The notes below the pieces were generated by a model. The model was not told the origin of the DNA, ran no database searches, and saw only the letters and a program-made list of their open reading frames with translations. From the NCBI RefSeq assembly GCF_039555335.1, contig NC_092628.1:73906713-73970712 (forward strand): a stretch of DNA of 64,000 nt, read 5' to 3'. Every line of letters begins with the position of its first letter. Position 1 is the first letter of the stretch. Positions 1 to 12,390 of this stretch are shown here, piece after piece. This DNA is from Amphiura filiformis (lineage: Eukaryota; Echinodermata; Ophiuroidea; Amphilepidida; Amphiuridae). The translations under genes and the position numbers were made by a program.

Positions 1-12
1 ACCAGTACTTAC

Positions 13-205
13 TGTGCCTGTGTGAACAAGAACAAGCGGTAGTCCATACGCCGATGTTACAATACCAGTTGTTATAAATAAGCAGAGTTCTTGTAACGCA
101 CTGCTTGCTGCTCCCAGGCTATCTGAACCAGCAATTCTTTGTGCTATCAGCAAGGGGATTGGTGATAAAACATAAAATACTAACACAAATAGAGGCCACC
201 AAATT
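13..205 (-). CDS. LEPROT: LEPROT exon: second to third membrane segments
   Basis: 193-nt exon between acceptor CATACAG (ends at 206) and donor GTAAGT (starts at 12). It is open in the family frame throughout and carries the WWPLFV and SPIP signatures and the TTGIV-SA-G-P hydrophobic segment. Confidence 0.88.
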
Positions 206-1807
206 CTGTATGAAGAAAAATAATTGGAAAAACATTGAAATATTTTGACCTAATAGTCAAAATAAAATAGATGATCAAATGGAGGCAACCAGAGGCCACC
301 TGATTACATACACTGGGAAACTGAATTCAGTGACTATTTCTAACACACACATATTTATAAAGGGGGGTTCTTGCCCCTACATGTATATTGAAATGAAACA
401 TGTATTCCCATCCCAGTTGGGTCTCATAAAGGGTTTATAATCCAGGTCTGTTGCAAATTCTATTCTATCGTATTTTTTTTTTTCTTTATTCAGAAAAATT
501 ATGTATTTTAGAATGGAGATTCACCCTCTTCTTACTATGGGGATGGTTGTTAGCACCCCTGTGGATTCTGCTGTGCATTCAAAAGTAAAACACTAAAACA
601 AGCAACGTTGGAAATAGCTTGTATCGCGTGCTATGTACAATTTTATCAATTTGCTATACAATTTTATCAATTTGCTACACAATTTTGGAGTTGTGTAGCA
701 TTTTTATGCCATAGACTTACACACTGAAGTATGTGAATGTACTAAGTGAAAAGTAACGAAAGCACAGTTTTTGTATAGCGCAAACACATCAGATGATACC
801 TCACTGCGCTGCCCCCCTAAATCTAAAAATTATTAATTTGTCACCCTCCATATATTGGGAATGTGTAAGCTCGGGGCTGAACTCTGACCCTCTACTTTTG
901 GACCTTACTCCTACCCCTGACTACACTGCAAATTATTTTTCACCCCCGAGATTTAATTTTCACCCCATGTATTTGGATTTTCTGCAAGCTCGGGAGTGAA
1001 AAACACGGGAAAACAACCCCCGACTTTCGGGCTTTAATGCTACCCCTGATTACCATTAGTATTACTAAACACAGCCAAAAAAGAAAGTCTCCAGTAGTTC
1101 CATCCCCATTTAATCAGATTCGGATGAGTTTATGGCAAAATAATTTATATAATAATTTTCTATACACTTTCCTGCGAAGATTGATACCAAATTTGATATC
1201 AAAAGTTTGATCATCATGAGCAAAGGAGCCGTTGCTTGGAAATTCGTGCAATTTTAAAAATGACAAATTACGAATTGACCACGGAAAAATCAATGCATGG
1301 TATCAGTTTATTATGTGGCCTGAAGCATGCCCGTACAGGAATCATTGTACACTTGCCTGCGCACAATTGAAAGAGCGGGGTATTTGATTTGCATTTTGAC
1401 ATGCATGGGCAAACCTTTAACCTGCCGGCCTATTCAGGCGACGTAATTCTTGGCACTGATACAATTCCCTATGTCATTTTTAAAATTGCACGAATTTCCA
1501 AACAAATGTTTTTATGCTCACGATGATTAAACTTTTGATATCAAATTTGGTATCAATCTTCGAAGGAGAGTGTATAGAAAATTAATATATAAATTATTTT
1601 GCCATAAACTCATCAGAATCTGATTAAATGGGGATTAAACTACTGGAGACTTTCTTTTTTGGCTGTGTTTATTAGAGAAACTTATTGTAGTTACTGCATA
1701 CCAAATGTACATCCAAGCATGGTACTTACTGATGAAATATAGGTAGTGCACAAGCCAATACCACCAGAAGTAACCCTATTGATGCTGAGAATGCTAGACC
1801 AACCAAA
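13..1807 (-). CDS. LEPROT: LEPROT/LEPROTL1-family (endospanin) membrane protein, partial
   Basis: Two adjoining exons on the minus strand match the leptin-receptor-overlapping-transcript family (endospanins), small multi-pass proteins of endosomes and Golgi that control receptor trafficking. The upstream exon (1807 to 1730) reads LVGLAFSASIGLL, the first hydrophobic helix. The downstream exon (205 to 13) reads WWPLFVLVFYVLSPIPLL and then TTGIVTSAYGLPLVL, which are family hallmarks. Phases agree: the upstream exon ends with CA before GTAAGT, and the next begins with A after CATACAG, giving one codon. The donor of the downstream exon is GTAAGT at 12-7, so the last exon lies beyond the left edge. 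The first exon with the initiator was not found. The intron carries a 606-bp foldback element. Whether it is LEPROT or LEPROTL1 cannot be decided here; invertebrates usually have one gene. Confidence 0.85.
206..1065. other. LEPROT intron, left part
   Basis: No gene or recognisable element. It contains a T-run near 473-484 and two adjacent copies of a 21-bp phrase (ACAATTTTATCAATTTGCTA) at about 638-690. Confidence 0.6.
1066..1671. mobile_element. Foldback MITE with 200-bp terminal inverted repeats
   Basis: Positions 1066-1265 and 1472-1671 are reverse complements of each other with a few indels; both arms measure 200 bp and the spacer about 206 bp. The ends read TAAACACAGCCAAAAAAGAA and its complement. 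There is no coding capacity. It lies inside the LEPROT intron. The target duplication is not clear. Confidence 0.85.
1730..1807 (-). CDS. LEPROT: LEPROT exon: N-terminal membrane segment
   Basis: 78-nt exon with acceptor TTCACAG and donor GTAAGT. It encodes LVGLAFSASIG followed by a CALP segment, aligning with the family's N-terminal helix. A longer frame across this spot is only an open shadow. Confidence 0.8.
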
Positions 1808-1951
1808 CTGTGAAGCAAAAAAAATCATAGCAAAATACAAATTACATACATGTATAATGTGACCAGCTTCAACAAAAGTTGGAGGCATGTTTTTGAGTGA
1901 TAGGTCTTTAAAGATGACATTCGCATAAACAAAAATCAAATTTTGGAATTC

Positions 1952-2618
1952 TTAAGGGATCTAAAATGAGCGTTTATTGCGTTTCGACAGTATTTTTTGT
2001 GGCACATGAGAGCACCTCAGACCTATCGAATTGTATTCTGAATCTGAAGCATGTCTTTCTGATATCAAATAATTTTCATTTTTGAAAATCACAATATAAT
2101 ACAAATTTTATGACAAATTATAAAAATTTGATATTTTTGAATTTTGATATATAACAGTCCTCATAAAGTAAATTATATAAATCTAATGATATATTCTTAA
2201 AGTGTATGTAGCAGGGAGGAAAAGCCGACGGTCAATTGAAAATTTTGACCTTTCATATTGAAGATATGGATTTTTTTCCCAAAAGACCAAATTTTTTTCG
2301 GTGTTTTGGGAAAAAATCCATATCTTCAATACTGAAAGGTCAAAATTTTCAATTGATCGTCGGCTTTTTCAACCCACCTACATACACTTTAAGTATAAAT
2401 CATCAGATTTATAAAGTTTACTTCAAGTACTGTTAAATATCAAAAATATCAATTTTAATTATTTGCCATAAAATTTGTATTAAATTGCGAATTTCAAAAT
2501 TCAAAATTATTTGATATCAGAATGACATTCTTCGTATTCAAAATGCAATTCGATATGTCTGATGTGCTCTAATGTCCCAAAATAAATACTGTCCAAACGG
2601 TCATACCCCAGCCCTTAA
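1952..2618. mobile_element. Palindromic MITE with TTAA flanks
   Basis: A near-complete palindrome of about 660 bp. It starts TTAAGGG and ends CCCTTAA, and the arms meet around 2295. TTAA at both ends (1952-1955 and 2615-2618) fits a TTAA-targeting superfamily such as piggyBac or Kolobok; which one is inference. A fragment of the same family (the phrase with CAATTTGATATGTCTGATGT) recurs at about 40802-40847. Confidence 0.8.
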
Positions 2619-4543
2619 TTTCATGGTATTTGACTGTAGGACTAAGTGGACTTTCAAATCCTTGAAAGTACTTATTAAAACAAGGTTTATTTAATCAATA
2701 ACGTTAATTAACAATTGAACTATGATAATCTCTATTCAATCCTGTGAGGCAGGAAACTAATTAACCCAAAAATATCAAGGTTTCATAATTTACAAAATTA
2801 TCCATATCTTGAAAAGTATTAACTTTATACATACAAATAATTTTGGTATCATTTCAAAGCTTATTGTCCCATGCTGTCATTTTTATTCAAATCATGAAAT
2901 GTCAAAAATGCGACTTGTTCCTGGTTTTGTCAGAATGGGTCACATTTATGTGACACAATCTGGTCCTGTCCATGGGGTCTTAAGGCGGGACATTTGAAAT
3001 TGAAATACAGGCATAAATTTAAGGCAAAAAAGAAAACAATAAAATATATTTTTTAAGAAGATACAAATCACAAAAATTGCAAGTTGCCATGTTTTATCAG
3101 TATTTTACTTTTAAATTGCATAAAATATAGTAAAAAGTTCAATATTTTAAATTCTAAGCACTTACCCTGTCCAAGGAAAATGGAAGGCATCCATGTGATT
3201 GTCGATTTAAAAAAGAAAAGAAAGAAATAAATGAGAGAAATACAAATTCTGTTTTTTGGGGGTATAGGAGGGTTAAATGTGACTTTCACTTTGACAAACA
3301 GGGGGATTATGTGATTTTATTTCTCCTGATAGGGGTGGCAATGTGAAATTCAGAAATTTAATAATTATTCACAAACCAAATATCCTGGAAGGTCTTGTGT
3401 AGACAATAACAATGTCAACCATATATTGTACATAATGTTGTGATGATAGGTCTTGTGTAGACAATTTAACAATATCAACCATACATGTTGTGATGATAAT
3501 TTGTACGCCATATATTTCTTATGACTTGATACTTGATCTTCTTGAAAATGTATCACAATGAGAATTTAAAATGTCATAAACACACAAACTCAAACTCCGT
3601 ATTTGACTATGACTAAACTCAAGGCTAGCAAGTTGTAGACAGTAATATCATATTCGCTATGTAACAGCATGCATGATTGGTTGGTGGCCCGGATGTGCGA
3701 TCGTGTGGTTGAGAAATTGAAGGAAAATCATGTTTTTACTGTTGCTTCTAATTTGTTATTTTGATGAAATAACAATCACAAAATGTTCTGGTATGTATGA
3801 ACGGGGTTCGTTCATAAATTATATTTTCATGACTAAACGATGGCTGTTTAATAAATGGCCATGTCAAAAGTTGGTATGAAAAAAGGTTACATATATGCAC
3901 TTTGCAAGTTGCAAGAAAAGTCACCAAATCTGATTCAAATGAATACAACTTTTATTCTACACATCCGATTGACATGAAGCAATGAAAATGTACGGTACTG
4001 GAATTACATGATTTTTACTCCGAAATCTCAGCTTCACAGAATTTTTTTCCTGTGAAAATGATATAATTTATGATCACATTTTTAACATGTGAGCCTGTGG
4101 GGCGGGCTTCATTAAGCTTCTTGTGCACCAAGATCCTGTCTTAACTGTGTAATCCAACAGGAAAATGAAGAAAATTTGGATTTTGACCCTGATCAAAATC
4201 CATTCTAACATGAATTTTAGTAAAACTGCATTGGAATACTATTTGATACTATCAAGTAGTGAAAGTCACATTTTATGAAGCATTAGCACATTTTTGTAAA
4301 ATGGCCCTTCATGCTCAAAAATTAAGCCATAAAATACATACACACATGTTAAGGTCATATCATGCCATTGATAATGCTGGGACACAAAATTTGGGACATT
4401 CAGCTCAGGCGAGCATACTTTTCCTCATGACATTGCCAATTGTAGGCCTACATACATGATTTAAGTTAAATGATTCTCTTTTTAATGAAAGCAATTTTTG
4501 ATGAATTTATTAAATTTCAAAATTTTATGAACATGCCTATAAT
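2619..4543. other. Non-coding stretch
   Basis: No gene seen. It contains a local tandem duplication of about 55 bp around 3391-3500 (phrase GGTCTTGTGTAGACAA twice). The short reading frames here show no family resemblance and no splice context. Confidence 0.5.
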
Positions 4544-4754
4544 CAGGCCTTCATTTATGAAAATAGCAGGAGCTCAGTTAGTCACTCTCCTATGTGTACT
4601 GAGGAGCTTGACAAGGAGCTCAATTATGTAATATCAATATTAAACCATAGGATTTTCAAGAGGTGAGGAGCTCAATAAATTGAGCTCCTGAAATACTGTT
4701 CAGGAGAGCTGTAGGAGCTCCGGCTCAATTGAGCTCCTCAAAAATGAAGGTCTG
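4544..4754. mobile_element. Short MITE, CAG...CTG ends
   Basis: 211 bp with terminal inverted repeats CAGGCCTTCATTTATGA and TCAAAAATGAAGGTCTG, flanked by the direct repeat TATAAT (4538-4543 and 4755-4760). The interior repeats the word GAGCTCCT in both orientations. No coding capacity. Confidence 0.75.
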
Positions 4755-6059
4755 TATAATTAAAAGATAAAAAGTTTATCCCATTCTGGATCTGGATTGG
4801 TTACTCCGTATATAAGCAGGTATCTGCATCTCAACAGAGGTTTTGACCTTTGCATTCCTAAGTGCGGTAAGGGTGTGAGCGAGTCCCGGGAATTCGAGTC
4901 CCGCCCGATAATCCTATTCCCTGCCCGGGTACCCGAAATTTAAAAAAAAAAAAAAATTCAAAGTTTTTTTCGGTTTTGTAGTGTCTCTGGACCTAGACCT
5001 AAATGCTAGGATCATGGTTGACCTAAAAAAAAAAATTGAATTTTGCACATTGTTTTGTGTTTTTAATATGAAAATTGATACATAGTTTTCATGTCATACT
5101 CTATTTTATGATATCAAAATGCATGCATTTTGATATCATTAATGATATCATTAATAGCTGCTGCTGTGAACTTCGTCCCTTTGGCTTTGCGTGATAGCCT
5201 ACAGAGGCGTTTGCAGAGAAACTAACCAGAACTAAGTAAAGTGGGTCTGGATGGTAGTCTTGAAGGCCTCAGTGAAGTCAGTAATGTCAAGTATGCTGTG
5301 AGGGAGGCTGTTCCAGCTTTTTCTACTGTTTTCGTAGCTGGTTGCTTTAACTTGAATTTGTAGGTATGCTAGGTGTCAGGTGAATTCAAATTTGCCATCA
5401 AACTGCATCATTTTACATCAAATTAAAGCCCTTGAGTAAAGAAAGCCAAAACTGAAAACATTTTTGTCATAGCACTTTCCGTAGTCAAAGATTGACTTTC
5501 ATCAAAAAGATTCTGCTAGCAAAATTCCCCAAAACGGCATTTAGGGGTGTTTTTAGATCTTAGTCTCATGAGAATCAACTTTGATTCACACAAATCTGTT
5601 TACGAGAATCTTTGCGAGAATCGATTCTCTGATTCACGCCAAAATTCTGACCCTTGTCTGGTTGGTTTGGTCAGATGCCGACAGACATGACGCATGTCAG
5701 ATCATGCAGATGAGATTGTCAGACTCGACTTCGCGTCACACGTCAGTCACTGTGCATCATCATCATCATTCCACATGTATGTTCTATGGCATATGTTTAA
5801 TAACAATTTACTTAAAAGGGAAAGGAAGCTCAGAATGCGAATGATTTTGAATTTTTGGGGTCATGTTCTTGCCCGGTGTCCTTGACCTTGTTGCCGTGGA
5901 ATCATCCATCTGATTCATGTTTATAGGCCAGGCATTTGTTGGTATTTTTTTGTTTTCTAGTTTTTTATTTATTTGTTTGCATGCCTGTGTGTGTCCGGAG
6001 GGGGGAGGGGCATTTCAATATGCAATGAATAAAACAGTCGGGAAGCCAGTTGCCGTTTG
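4755..6059. other. Intergenic stretch with dispersed repeats
   Basis: Contains a roughly 200-bp dispersed repeat at 5370-5572 that recurs at 18278-18492, and a phrase near 5674-5740 that recurs at 16690-16750. No supportable gene. Confidence 0.55.
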
Positions 6060-6620
6060 ACCCGTGACCTTACGATTTTGTCACGTGACATACTCGCCAG
6101 AAATGGCGGCAAATTCAAGTGAAAGTGACCTCTTCAATAATGCATCGAGTGCTTCAATTACTAGATAATTCTCTGAAATTCAGTGAAATTATTGTGTAAG
6201 GGACATTTGAATGATGATATTTCAAGAATTAGATTGAAGGAATTCAATGGCGTTTTTGTAAAAATGCTCGATTTACTATGCCAAAATCTGCCGTTTTCGG
6301 CAGTGAGTGACGCAAAAAACACAGGAAAATCCTTGTAATAAGTTGTCGGTTAACACGTCCATCACTAATTTGTTCATCAAAATGTAGTTTTATACAGTAC
6401 TTAACTTGTGTGTGAAGGAAAATGCGCAAAAACACGCTATACGACCTGTGGCAGATTTAATATCCGACAAAATATATCGCCGTCGTCTGCAGCCGCGTAA
6501 ACAAAATGGCGGAACGGCGAAGCTTGTTTTTTTCAGTACATTACGGGCGCACAGCACCAAATATAAACGGCCTCTCTGGCCTTGCGTAAAAGTACGTTGA
6601 AAACTCGATTTTAGCCCCGA
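6060..6620. promoter_or_regulatory. CpG-rich promoter-like segment
   Basis: CpG-dense compared with the flanking AT-rich DNA. It holds TCACGTGAC and two YY1-type words (AAATGGCGGC near 6102 and AAAATGGCGG near 6503). It could be a promoter for an unseen first exon, for example of LEPROT, or a copy of one: parts of it recur upstream of VCP near 15.9-16.8 kb. No coding start could be tied to it. Confidence 0.35.
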
Positions 6621-7289
6621 CGCGCGTGTATGAGTTGGAGTAGGTTGTATGAATTTCATAAATTTACTTTTTACTAAGATACGACCACGTAGGTTGGTCT
6701 ATATGCCTACTGGGCTATTCAAGGTAGGCTTAGGGCTAACTGTTTTCATGGCCGCTATAGCCTAATAATACTAATAGGCCTACAACTTTCAAGTAAACGG
6801 CACCGGGAGGGGTTAATATTAGTAGGCCTGTATTTTTGATTTGTTCATGTCACTTTGACTATACAAATGTAGGCCTACCCTAAAAGTGAGAATATTAGGT
6901 CAACTGTTTATAGGCTATAGGCCTATTACCCCTCATAGTATTTTTGTCTTTGTCAAAAATATATATGAAATAATACTACTAAATTTGCTGTCAGGAAAAT
7001 ATTCTGATCCTTTTAAACTGGTGCTGGATTCACACTTTAGAAGAAATTAATTCACCCCCATCCACTACCCGGTAATATCTAGTCAAAAAAGAAAATGAAG
7101 CCACTGCTCTCTCCCGACTTCTTCAAATTTGTAAATGGTTAAGCAGGCTCGTAACCAGGATTTTTTTTTTGGGGGGGGGGGGGGGGGTGATTTTGAAAAA
7201 GTTGACCGGGGGAGAATTTTGAAAAGGTGGACTTTTTGTTCAAAATTTTGACCTTTTTGACCAAAAAGGCACAAAGAAACTTATTTTTT
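6621..7289. other. Non-coding stretch with homopolymer tract
   Basis: No gene. A T-run followed by a G-run (about 7160-7187) starts a dispersed repeat whose relatives appear near 8600-8720 and, inverted, near 12885-12980. Confidence 0.5.
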
Positions 7290-7945
7290 GCCTCGCAAAT
7301 CAACTGTGTGGGTAAATATAGGCCTATGCGACGTTTTTTGGCATTTGCACTTTGGGAGGGTTAGGCTAGGCCTATACGGGCGTGTGGTGCAAATGGACTG
7401 TTTGGGTAAAATATAGGCCTATGCGACGCTTTTTTTTGGCATTTGCACTTTGGGAGGGTTAGGCTAGGCTCACGGGCGTGTGGTGCAAATGGACTGTTTG
7501 GGTAAAATATAGTCCTATCACGACGTTTTTGGCATTTGCACTTTGGGAGGGTTAGGCTAGCCTCACGGGCGTGTGGTGCAAATGGACTGTTTGGGTAAAA
7601 TATAGGCCTATGCAACGTTTTGGCATTTGCACTTTGGGAGGGTTAGGCTAGGCCTACGCGCACGTGGTGCAAATGGACTGTTTGGGTAAAATATAGGCCT
7701 ATGCTACGTTTTTGGCATTTGCACTTTGGGAGGGTTAGGCTAGGCCTACGCACATGTGGTGCAAATGGACTGTTTGGGTAAAATATAGGCCTATGCAACG
7801 TTTTTGGCATTTGCAATTTGGGAGGGCTAGGCTAGGCCTGCGGTGCAAATGGACTGTTTGGGTAAAATATTGGCCTATCGCGACGTTTTTGGCATTTGCA
7901 CTTTGGGAGGGCTAGGCTAAGCCCTCACGGGCCTGTGGTTAAGCT
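7290..7945. repeat. Minisatellite, about 92-bp unit, 7 copies
   Basis: The phrase GGCATTTGCACTTTGGGAGG starts at about 7340, 7438, 7531, 7622, 7714, 7806 and 7891 (one copy reads GCAATTTGG), so units are 85-98 bp. Each unit also carries GTGGTGCAAATG, the inverse of CATTTGCAC, so every unit can fold into a hairpin. The open frame on the minus strand over 7361-7615 is a by-product of the repeat. Confidence 0.9.
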
Positions 7946-9053
7946 AGGTTCAAGGTCCACCCTTGTTTCTTTGACAGATTTATGAATTATCGTTGGGGGG
8001 CACAATAATTTTTGAGGCAACCCAAAAGAGGCAAACAAATTTTGGCAGGTCAAAAGGAGCTCAAACGGGAAGTGCAAGCAATTTTTGGCTCACATTTGGC
8101 ACCTTTATACTCTAACACCACATTTGACCACAAACAGATTCTGAAAACATAATGATAAAATTGTATGTTTTTTCACCCAATACAAAATTTACCAAGTTTT
8201 AAAATATTAGACTAGATGTCTCATCCAATATTTTAAAAAGACCAATAAATTTGTGTATTCGGCGCAAACCAATCCAATTTTATATCAAAATAGGATCATT
8301 TACTCATTTCCCCATATCATGTTATTCCTTTACCCTTTGACTTCATTGTAGTCAAATTTGACTTCAGCAGTAAATCTGACTGCTTGCAAATGAAATGTAC
8401 ATTTTAATGAAACACAATGACTACAGTTTAGTAATACAACTTACAAGGCATTTATTTGTAGGGCATTTTTTTTTTATACAATATTGCACTGAGGTCAATT
8501 CAGTCCAACAGCTTTAACAGAGTTAATTTACAACATTTTACTTTTTAGGACACTGAAAATTATAGTATTGGGATTAATTCTGTGACAGCCATTTGCAACC
8601 TGGTTAGGATTACGTTTGGGGTGCTGATTTTGAAAAAGTGGGCTTTTTTTCAATGGGGGGGGGGGGTGCGATTTTGTGAAAAGTGGACTTTCTTCCCAAA
8701 ATTTGGACCTTTTTGTAAAAAGTAAAAATCCTTATACTTTTTTTTTGCTTGCTGCGCTCTCAAATTCTGAAATTTTGGGACTTCTGGTATATTTTTCCAA
8801 AATTAGGGAAGCACCCCCTCCGTCAATGCGTCTGGGCTTGCCTGGTGGACACAATTGCCTGCACAGATGTCCATCTGTTTATTTTGTAGTACCGGTATAA
8901 TCATGTAATATAGTTCTGTTAATTAGAACATGCAATGTGTACTGCAATTATAAAATTGTATTTTATAATTGGAAATTGCATTATTATAATTCCAACATTT
9001 TATTGTTTAGAAGAGGCAATTTATCAAAATACGAACACACAACTATATTTTTT
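7946..9053. other. Non-coding stretch
   Basis: No gene seen. It contains a G-run (8656-8666) within the same dispersed repeat as at 7140-7270, and AT-rich sequence. Confidence 0.5.
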
Positions 9054-9316
9054 ACACCTTACGCGTGATACACAAAGATATTGTGCGAGGCGATAGCGCA
9101 GCATACGATATCTTTAAACCAGGCATGGGACTACGCATTTATAAATAAAGTCTGGAAAAGCGCGTAAAATTGGACAAGAACACCTGAAAATGGGCTGAAA
9201 ATAAATAAAACTGTGGGAATTTTTACATCAAAAAGACTGGTTCCAGTATTTCCACTGGAAAATCCATGCCTGTAAACTCACAGCGAGACCAATATCTTTG
9301 TGTATCGTGTGAAAGG
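9054..9316. mobile_element. Small inverted-repeat element
   Basis: The ends carry inverted repeats around GATACACAAAGATATT (9067-9082) and AATATCTTTGTGTATC (9291-9306). A second inverted pair lies inside (CAGGCATGG and CCATGCCTG). No coding capacity, and no clear target duplication. Confidence 0.6.
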
Positions 9317-9354
9317 ATCCATACAATTTAACATTATTATGCTTTGAGAATCAG

Positions 9355-9605
9355 ATTTTTATAAAAAAAATTAATTTTTGGTCAAAAACATGATTTTTGG
9401 TCAAAAATGTGATTTTTTTTGTCACAAATGTGATTTATGATCAAAAATATAATTTTTCTTCAAAAGTGTGATTTTTTGGTCAAAAATATGATTTTTGGTC
9501 AAAAATGTGATTTTTTGGTCACAAATGTTATTTTTGATCAAAAATATAATTTTTCTTCAAAAATGTGATTTTTTGGTCAAAAATGTGATTTTTGGTCAAA
9601 ATTTT
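9355..9605. repeat. Minisatellite, about 20-bp unit
   Basis: About a dozen imperfect copies of a unit like TTTTTGGTCAAAAATGTGA, partly arranged as a higher-order repeat with variants TCACAAATGT and CTTCAAAAATGT. Confidence 0.85.
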
Positions 9606-10018
9606 AACTTTCTCAATTACATTCTGTAACCGCTTAAAAGTGGGGTCGCTAAATGGTATTTCAATATCTATACGCTACATGTATGGTGATCGTGGACTGC
9701 AAGCTGATGCAGAGACCTCCATGTTCAGGTGTAGGGCCTAATTGGTCGCCAATTTCAGTTTGAGGGCAGATATCCAGAATAATTGGTTTTTAAAAATGTG
9801 TATTTTTAAAGTATAGGATGGAAGATTCTAAAAGCATAATAATGATTGCAATAGGATAATCATAGGATTTGAACTGTTCATACATGTATGAGACCAAATT
9901 GTGACGTACACACAATTGCTGACAGACACACACGACTTGTGATGCCATAAGACCTAATACCAGATCCAGAAACACTAGGGAGTTTTTTTTCACAGAAATC
10001 CCATAAAATGTGATTTTA

Positions 10019-10400
10019 TGCTTCCGTCAATTGCAAGCCCGGCTACCAGGGACCCGGGCACTGTAGACACAATACCCGGGACTGTCACCTTGAAATTACC
10101 AGAAAGTACATCCCCGGTACCCGGGACTGTACCCGGGATGTACAATCAGTCGTCCCAGTAGCGGGGCCATGAAAATACTTAAATTTTGGATTTGCTGATT
10201 AAAAACATTCAAAATTAATACAGCACTTTGAAACCCGGCTGGCATGGGCGGGGACAGTACCGGGGGTTTCACCCACAATTTGTGCCCCGGTACCCAGGAA
10301 AATACCCGGGGCATAGCGTGGATTATTACAATTGCCTTTGGTAATCTCCCCCGCTACGTCCCGGGTCCCTGGTAGCCGGGCTTGTAATTGACGGAAGCAT
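10019..10400. mobile_element. GC-rich foldback MITE
   Basis: About 382 bp with roughly 40-bp terminal inverted repeats (10019-10058 and 10361-10400), beginning TGCTTCCGTCAATT. Internal repeats of CCCGGG and GTACCCGGG make it much more GC-rich than its surroundings. No coding capacity. Confidence 0.8.
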
Positions 10401-10629
10401 TACAGTTTTTGTACAGTGAGATTACAGGCTCTACCTATGACAAAATCTGTAAAATGATGGTGAGGTAACTCCATTTGAAATTAACACTCCCTGTGTGGGA
10501 GATTACGGTCATATCTTCCAAAAACTTTCTGTATGAATTCCCATGTGGTAAAACATGTGGCAACCTCTTGGTCTAGCACGTGAAAAACCTGAAAACACAC
10601 GTCCAATGCCCTCTGCAATCTCTCCTGGA

Positions 10630-10755
10630 TTAGGGCACAACCGGCCCCTTCACCCCCTTCAACAATGGCGACGGTAGATCCTGTGGGTCGAGTATGAGAA
10701 CAAATGGCAGTCGTCTCTTCCGCGAGAGAGCATCCAAGTATTGTGGTAGGTTTGC
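10630..10755 (-). CDS. Candidate last exon of unknown gene
   Basis: Acceptor TTTTTTACAG precedes it. 41 codons end in TAA at 10632-10630. The text RKRRLPFVLILDP is coding-like, but the domain is unrecognised. It joins the third segment in phase 0. Confidence 0.45.
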   Translation of the reverse strand, partial: ANLPQYLDALSRKRRLPFVLILDPQDLPSPLLKGVKGPVVP

Positions 10756-11805
10756 CTGTAAAAAATGATAAATATACCCCAGTAAATAAAATGATGCAGT
10801 ATTTGAGACCCGAAAAGCGGTAGGGGTAGTATCATTACTGGGACTAATCACTAACACTGAGTGGGAGGGAGTAGGCAGGGAGCACAACAAGCACTGTACA
10901 CAACACAAATAGTTTGCACAGCAAGCCAATTGTTTTTCACTTTATCACTCTTAATCGTGGCTTAAGTTACCATCACTCCCTTGCCCCTTCCCCTCTTTTC
11001 CATGCTAGTTTTAAAATTATTATTTTTGCTGCATTTATATCCATGACAATATGGAAAAATTAATATCCATGCTTTGTGAACAGGCCTCAAAAGTGTGTGT
11101 CTGTCAAGGATTTAACAATCAACAAGTATGCGGTAATGCCTAGATCGATTCTACAAATGGTCCATTCTGGGTCACAGCCTTTTTTGTGTCGCAGACCATT
11201 TGAAAATGGGTCGCGAACAAAAACCTTAGATAGAAAAAACATTCAAGTAAGATTATAAACATAAAACATCAAAAATAAAACAAAAGTGACTGGAAATTCT
11301 TGTTTATCAAACTGTCATTTTGCAGGGCAACTGCACCTTCATAGTGTGTAATTCACTGATTTCTCACACTTGTACCAGTAAATAGTCAATGGAACAACTC
11401 ATACTTGTACCTCTACCCAGTCCTGAATATTTATTCCACAGTATGTTTTGGGTTGCACCACACTGATGTAGAAATAAGGGCCCCTTGTCAAAAAGTTAGG
11501 GAAAATCTGCCTGTTATTTTTCAATTAAATTTCATTTCAGTTATAGTAAATCAGGGTTAATAATTTCAGAGAGAATCCTAGAAACCATGAAATTCTTTGC
11601 AGGGATTTTCTTCAATAGATGTACGAGAATTCAAAGAGATTCTTGTCAACATTACAGATTCTGGTAAAATTTCAGAATCCAATGGATTCTCACAAGATTA
11701 AAATAAATTCTACCTGTGGTAATTTCTGACATTAAAGTACAGAGGAAGTCAATGTGTTATTTTACGTACTGCTCCTTTTAATACACATAATTGAATAAAA
11801 CTTAC

Positions 11806-11904
11806 TGGCTGAAAATCAATGAAAGATGCCATTCCTTTCTTCACTGTAGCAATATGAAAGGCAGTGCTATCAGAACCACATTTTTACACTTTGTTCATCC
11901 ACAT
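11806..11904 (-). CDS. Candidate third exon, frame disrupted
   Basis: The acceptor is a strong polypyrimidine CTCTTTTTTCAG and the donor is GTAAGT. The 5' third is open in one frame (DVDEQSVK) and the rest in another (STAFHIATVKKG). The shift falls at an AAAAA run near 11881-11885, as if one A were extra. Confidence 0.35.
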
Positions 11905-12280
11905 CTGAAAAAAGAGATGACAAAAAAAATTTAATAATTAACCTTGTTTTTAATAGTGGGAGAAAGAAATTAATTCTCTTTTGGCTGGCAGACAGGAAAA
12001 ACAGCATGGAGCATGTAGGTAATGATGGTCAGGTCAACCACCTAGTTAACCAGCATCTAGCATTCTGACCAGGCTTAATCATACAATTACTTAGGAAATA
12101 AAATTCCATACATATACATGTCTCAAAGCTTATGAAGATTTTAAATCCAATGTGGAAACAAACAAAAAAGTGAATGTGCACCGCAAAATGAACGAACGTG
12201 ACAGCTTTGAGACATATTGAAATATCTGGAAACACCTTACTTAGTTTGGTGTTACTTTTTTTTGCATATTATTTTCTTAC

Positions 12281-12390
12281 CTGTTTCCATATTTCTTGAT
12301 TAGAATGTGCACCATTTTGCTGTAGTGAGCTGCATGCAATGATCCTCCTTCTTTAAGTTCATCCACAATAGCCAGAATGCCAGATATGTC
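12281..12390 (-). CDS. Candidate second exon of unknown gene
   Basis: 110 nt between acceptor AACTTAG and donor GTAAGA. It encodes a helical stretch ending HYSKMVHILIKKYGN, which looks protein-coding. It joins the previous segment in phase 0. Confidence 0.45.

Noticed and set aside
7361..7615. 84-residue minus-strand frame with a repeated peptide
   Set aside because: It is the translation of the 92-bp minisatellite; the repeat shifts phase between units and there is no gene context.
7290..7945. CRISPR-like array or interstitial telomere repeat
   Set aside because: The whole unit repeats with no unique spacers, the genome is animal, and GGGTTAGG occurs once per 92-bp unit, not as a telomeric run.
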